Positions 61,823 through 64,000 of a stretch of DNA of 64,000 nt are shown in pieces (the stretch's first letter is position 1; every line of letters begins with the position of its first letter). Below the pieces are notes generated by a model. It saw only the letters and a program-made list of their open reading frames with translations, was not told where the DNA came from and did no database searches. Origin of the DNA: Streptomyces anulatus (GTDB taxonomy: Bacteria; Actinomycetota; Actinomycetes; Streptomycetales; Streptomycetaceae). Both the position numbers and the translations under genes were made by a program. Where the stretch lies: contig NZ_JOEZ01000022.1 of assembly GCF_000721175.1 (NCBI RefSeq), positions 56,325 to 120,324 on the forward strand, written 5' to 3'.

Positions 61823-62518
61823 ATGGCAAAGATCCTTTTCGTGGTGTCCGGCGCGGACCGATGGACCCTGGCGGACGGCACGGCCCACCCCACGGGCTTC
61901 TGGGCCGAGGAGGCCGTGGTCCCGTACCGGGCGTTCACCGACGCCGGGCACGAGGTGGTCGTCGCCACCCCGGGCGGCGTCGTCCCGACCGTGGACCGCG
62001 GCAGCCTGGCACCGGAGGTCAACGGCGGCCAGGAGGGCGCCGACGAGGTGACGGCCGGGCTTGAGGCGTTCGAGGAGCTGAGGCGGCCGGTCGCGCTGGA
62101 GGACGTGGACCTGGACGCGTACGACGCCGTCTTCTACCCCGGCGGCCACGGCCCGATGGAGGACCTCGCGGTGGACCCCGCCTCCGGGCGGCTGCTCGCC
62201 CGGGCGCTGGCCTCGGGCAAGCCGCTCGGCGTGGTCTGCCACGGTCCGGCGGCGCTGCTGGCCGCGACCGGCCCCGACGGCGGGAACGTGTTCGCCGGGT
62301 ACCGGCTGACCGGTTTCACCAACGCCGAGGAGGCCCAGGCCGGCCTCGCGGACAAGGCCGAGTGGCTGCTCCAGGACCGGCTGGTGGCGCTGGGCGCGGA
62401 CTTCCAGGAGGGCGAGCCCTGGGCCCCGTTCATCATCACCGACCGAAATCTCATCACCGGTCAGAACCCGGCCTCATCCGCCCCGTTGGCCACAGAACTG
62501 CTCAACCGGCTCGGCTGA
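61823..62518 (+). CDS. DJ-1/PfpI family (Hsp31-type) protein
   Basis: 231 residues. ILFVVSGADRWTLADGTAHP and FWAEEAVVPYRAF are typical of the Hsp31/type 1 glutamine-amidotransferase-like group, the latter with a conserved Glu. YPGGHGPMEDL precedes the nucleophile elbow VVCHGPAALLAA (Cys about 139, His next to it). Members act as glyoxalase III, chaperone or deglycase. The ATG at 61823 is preferred over one three codons earlier because GGAG sits nine bases upstream. It is convergent with the DUF35 gene. Confidence 0.9.
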   Translation: MAKILFVVSGADRWTLADGTAHPTGFWAEEAVVPYRAFTDAGHEVVVATPGGVVPTVDRGSLAPEVNGGQEGADEVTAGLEAFEELRRPVALEDVDLDAYDAVFYPGGHGPMEDLAVDPASGRLLARALASGKPLGVVCHGPAALLAATGPDGGNVFAGYRLTGFTNAEEAQAGLADKAEWLLQDRLVALGADFQEGEPWAPFIITDRNLITGQNPASSAPLATELLNRLG

Positions 62519-62522
62519 CCGG

Positions 62523-62573
62523 CTGACGGCGGCCCACCGGCCGGCGCTTCACCGGCCGGGCGAAGGCCGTCAG
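62523..62573. terminator. Bidirectional hairpin between convergent genes
   Basis: CTGACGGC (62523-62530) pairs with GCCGTCAG (62566-62573). The loop contains two self-complementary CCGGCCGG blocks. The right arm covers the DUF35 stop codon. Confidence 0.55.
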
Positions 62574-62953
62574 ATCCAGTCCCGCCGTGCGGGCGGCTCG
62601 CAGAGCTCCAGCACCACCGCGCCCGTCTCCGGCTCGTCCCCGGGGACGGGCCGGACGCGCGCGCCGACCGTCACCAGGTGCGGAGCCGCCCCCACGACCT
62701 GGCAGCGGAAGACGAACCCCTCGGAGAACCGCACCAGGGACTCGTTGCGGGCCGCCTCGGTGTAGCGGTGGACCACGGCGGTCCGGACGACCACGCCGTG
62801 GCCGGTGGTGCGTTCAGGCTCCAGTTCGCTCGACGCGCATACCGGGCACAGCAGCCGCCGGAACGAGGCGGTGCCGCACCAACGGCAGCGGTGGTAGGAG
62901 AGGCCGCACTCCTCGTGCGCCTTCTGGACGGTGCCCATTCCTGTCTGGGACAC
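62570..62953 (-). CDS. Zn-ribbon OB-fold (DUF35) acyl-CoA-binding-type protein
   Basis: 127 residues from GTG 62953, with AGGGGG seven bases upstream. The rubredoxin-like zinc ribbon is YHRCRWCGTASFRRLLCPVC (about 23-42, four Cys), followed by an OB fold (VVRTAVVHRYTEAARNESLV, then VGARVRPVPGDE). DUF35 proteins normally partner thiolases, HMG-CoA synthase-like enzymes or acyl-CoA dehydrogenases/hydratases. No thiolase is in the window, yet its promoter carries the same double operator as the ccr operon and etfB. That suggests a part in acyl-CoA metabolism. Confidence 0.85.
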   Translation of the reverse strand: MSQTGMGTVQKAHEECGLSYHRCRWCGTASFRRLLCPVCASSELEPERTTGHGVVVRTAVVHRYTEAARNESLVRFSEGFVFRCQVVGAAPHLVTVGARVRPVPGDEPETGAVVLELCEPPARRDWI

Positions 62954-63011
62954 GGCTCGACCCCCTGCGCTCGACTCGGACGCGCCGCACCTGCACTGCC
63001 GGCGCGTCCGC

Positions 63012-63054
63012 ACCATATGGCACTCAGTGCCGGACAGTAAAGGCACTGAGTGCC
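63012..63054 (-). promoter_or_regulatory. DUF35 gene promoter with paired perfect TetR-type operators
   Basis: On the minus strand TTTACT (63041-63036) is a -35 box and TATGGT (63017-63012) a -10 box, 18 bp apart. GGCACTGAGTGCC (63042-63054) abuts the -35 box upstream, and GGCACTCAGTGCC (63019-63031) fills the spacer. Both are perfect 6-bp-arm palindromes, centres 23 bp apart. The layout matches the ccr and etfB promoters. Confidence 0.75.
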
Positions 63055-63063
63055 CATTGATAC

Positions 63064-63780
63064 TCAGTTCGCGCCGACGGCGGCCTCGATCTGCTGCACG
63101 ACGCGCCACATCGGGGTGCCCTTCTGCGCGACCATCACGATCACCTCACCGTCACCGGAGACGGAAAGGGGGGTGGCGGGAAGGGGGCCGGCGGGCCGCC
63201 CCCACACCTCGCGCACCAGGTCGAGCGCATGATCGACGGCCACCTCGGGGTCACCCGCCCCGCCCGATCGCAGCCACAGCCGCAACCCGTTGTTGTGCGC
63301 GGCGACGACGGACGCCGCGATCACCTCGGCCCGCAGCTCCCCGTCACCGTCGTCGCCGAACCGGCCCCTGAGATGACCGGCGAGGGTCTGCTCGTAGCGG
63401 CGCACCACGGAGAGTTCGTACGTCCGCAGTCCCGGCACTTCCCGGGTGAGGCGGTAGCGCTGCACGGAGAACTCGGGGTTGGCCGCGTACATCCGCAGCA
63501 CGATGCGCGCGGCGTCGCACACCGCGCCGACCGGATCACTGTCGTCGACGGCGGCCAGGAACTCGGTCATCTCGGCGAGGCACCGCTCGTGGTCCGGGAA
63601 GACCGCGTCCTCCTTGGACGGGAAGTAGCGGAAGAACGAACGCCGGCCCACCCCGGCCCGCGCCACGATGTCGTCCACGGTCGTCCGCTCGAAGCCCCGC
63701 TCCAGGAAGAGCTGGAAGGCCGCCTGTGCGAGCACCTCCCGCATGGGTGCCTTCTTCTCGGGTCCTCGTGCCTCGCTCAT
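63064..63780 (-). CDS. TetR family regulator, likely acyl-CoA-responsive
   Basis: 238 residues from ATG 63780. The HTH (about 14-60) is AFQLFLERGFERTTVDDIVARA then GVGRRSFFRYFPSKEDAVF. The effector domain shares VQRYRLTREVPGLRTYELSVVRRYE with the TetR at 22363. It sits between two promoters that carry the paired GGCAC/GTGCC palindromes, so it is the best candidate for the repressor of etfB, DUF35 and ccr and for autoregulation. The longer frame upstream of 63780 runs through those operators and is not coding. Ligand unknown. Confidence 0.88.
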   Translation of the reverse strand: MSEARGPEKKAPMREVLAQAAFQLFLERGFERTTVDDIVARAGVGRRSFFRYFPSKEDAVFPDHERCLAEMTEFLAAVDDSDPVGAVCDAARIVLRMYAANPEFSVQRYRLTREVPGLRTYELSVVRRYEQTLAGHLRGRFGDDGDGELRAEVIAASVVAAHNNGLRLWLRSGGAGDPEVAVDHALDLVREVWGRPAGPLPATPLSVSGDGEVIVMVAQKGTPMWRVVQQIEAAVGAN

Positions 63781-63812
63781 GTGGCGAAACGTAGCACCGG
63801 AAAGCCAGTTTT

Positions 63813-63854
63813 GGCACTGCGTACCTTTACAGAGGGTACTGAGTGCCATAATCT
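63813..63854 (+). promoter_or_regulatory. etfB promoter with paired TetR-type operators
   Basis: TTTACA (63826-63831) and TAATCT (63849-63854) form -35 and -10 boxes with a 17-bp spacer. GGCACTGCGTACC (63813-63825) abuts the -35 box and GGTACTGAGTGCC (63835-63847) fills the spacer, centres 22 bp apart. The site lies between etfB and the divergent TetR gene, so the regulator probably also controls itself. Confidence 0.75.
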
Positions 63855-63913
63855 TTCCATCCGTACGAATGACACCCAGGTGGGACCACACCCAGGTAGG
63901 CAGGAGAGCCGGC

Positions 63914-64000
63914 GTGAGCTTGAGGATCGTTGTCTGTGTGAAGTACGTGCCCGACGCGACCGGTGACCGGCGTTTCGCCGATGACCTGACGCTGGACCGT
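63914..64000 (+). CDS. etfB: Electron transfer flavoprotein beta subunit, 5' part (cut by window end)
   Basis: Twenty-nine codons are visible from GTG 63914, preceded by AGGAG. The sequence LRIVVCVKYVPDATGDRRF is the N terminus of the beta subunit of electron transfer flavoprotein, with the CVKYVPD signature. ETF accepts electrons from acyl-CoA dehydrogenases, including the one at 30123, and passes them to the quinone pool. etfA is expected next, outside the window. Its operators match the ccr operon. Confidence 0.88.
   Translation, partial: MSLRIVVCVKYVPDATGDRRFADDLTLDR

Overview
The window is a stretch of high-GC actinobacterial chromosome. The codon bias is extreme (third-position G/C), GTG and TTG starts are frequent, and many starts look leaderless. 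The gene content matches Streptomyces: a crotonyl-CoA carboxylase/reductase operon followed by psd/pssA, an MHS symporter and PucR-type regulators. Every gene looks chromosomal. I found no rRNA, tRNA, insertion sequence, phage or CRISPR. The first gene (a lipid kinase) and the last (etfB) are cut by the window ends.

Layout. 1-5.1 kb holds a lipid kinase end, a methyltransferase, small enzymes and a secreted S15 peptidase. 5.3-10.6 kb (minus) is a four-gene peptide-degrading operon of M55, M20, S9 and S66 peptidases. 10.8-12.8 kb is a divergent aldo/keto reductase and LysR pair. 13.0-20.1 kb holds an MFS exporter with a beta-sandwich tail, small stress-type proteins, a radical SAM gene that has lost its core, a secreted tripeptidyl aminopeptidase and a HEAT protein. 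20.5-33.0 kb is the metabolic core: a tandem-fused 3-hydroxybutyryl-CoA dehydrogenase, a TetR regulator, then ccr-ecm-mcl-mch-mcd (ethylmalonyl-CoA pathway), then psd-pssA. 33.3-42.4 kb holds a lipoprotein, a Ser/Thr kinase fused to a branched-chain-amino-acid binding protein, a complete livKMHGF operon and a PucR-type regulator. 42.6-54.2 kb holds glycerate kinase and NUDIX genes, a 3-oxoacid CoA-transferase pair, and a poly(3-hydroxybutyrate) degradation set (secreted depolymerase, second secreted esterase, 3-hydroxybutyrate dehydrogenase, MHS symporter, GAF-PucR activator). 54.2-64 kb holds a 2Fe-2S protein, a manganese riboswitch with its GDT1-family exporter, DNA repair genes (an Ada-AlkA fusion and a frameshifted ogt), a macro-domain protein, a FAD oxidoreductase, an inositol monophosphatase family protein, a DJ-1 protein, a DUF35 protein, a second TetR and etfB.

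How it fits together. Extracellular poly-3-hydroxybutyrate would be cut to 3-hydroxybutyrate, imported, oxidised to acetoacetate, activated by the CoA-transferase, reduced to 3-hydroxybutyryl-CoA and, after dehydration, fed as crotonyl-CoA into Ccr. The ethylmalonyl-CoA pathway then yields glyoxylate and propionyl-CoA. ETF would take electrons from the acyl-CoA dehydrogenase step.

The strongest new observation is regulatory. Three promoters (ccr operon, the DUF35 gene, and etfB next to its TetR) carry the same pair of 13-bp palindromes with consensus GGCAC-TNN-GTGCC. One copy abuts the -35 box and the other fills the 17-18 bp spacer. This suggests a TetR regulon linking the ethylmalonyl-CoA pathway to electron transfer. 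Other notable points are an in-frame deletion in a LexA-boxed radical SAM gene, a one-base frameshift in ogt, a dehydrogenase fusion with one degenerate active site, and a kinase with a twin-arginine-like membrane anchor.
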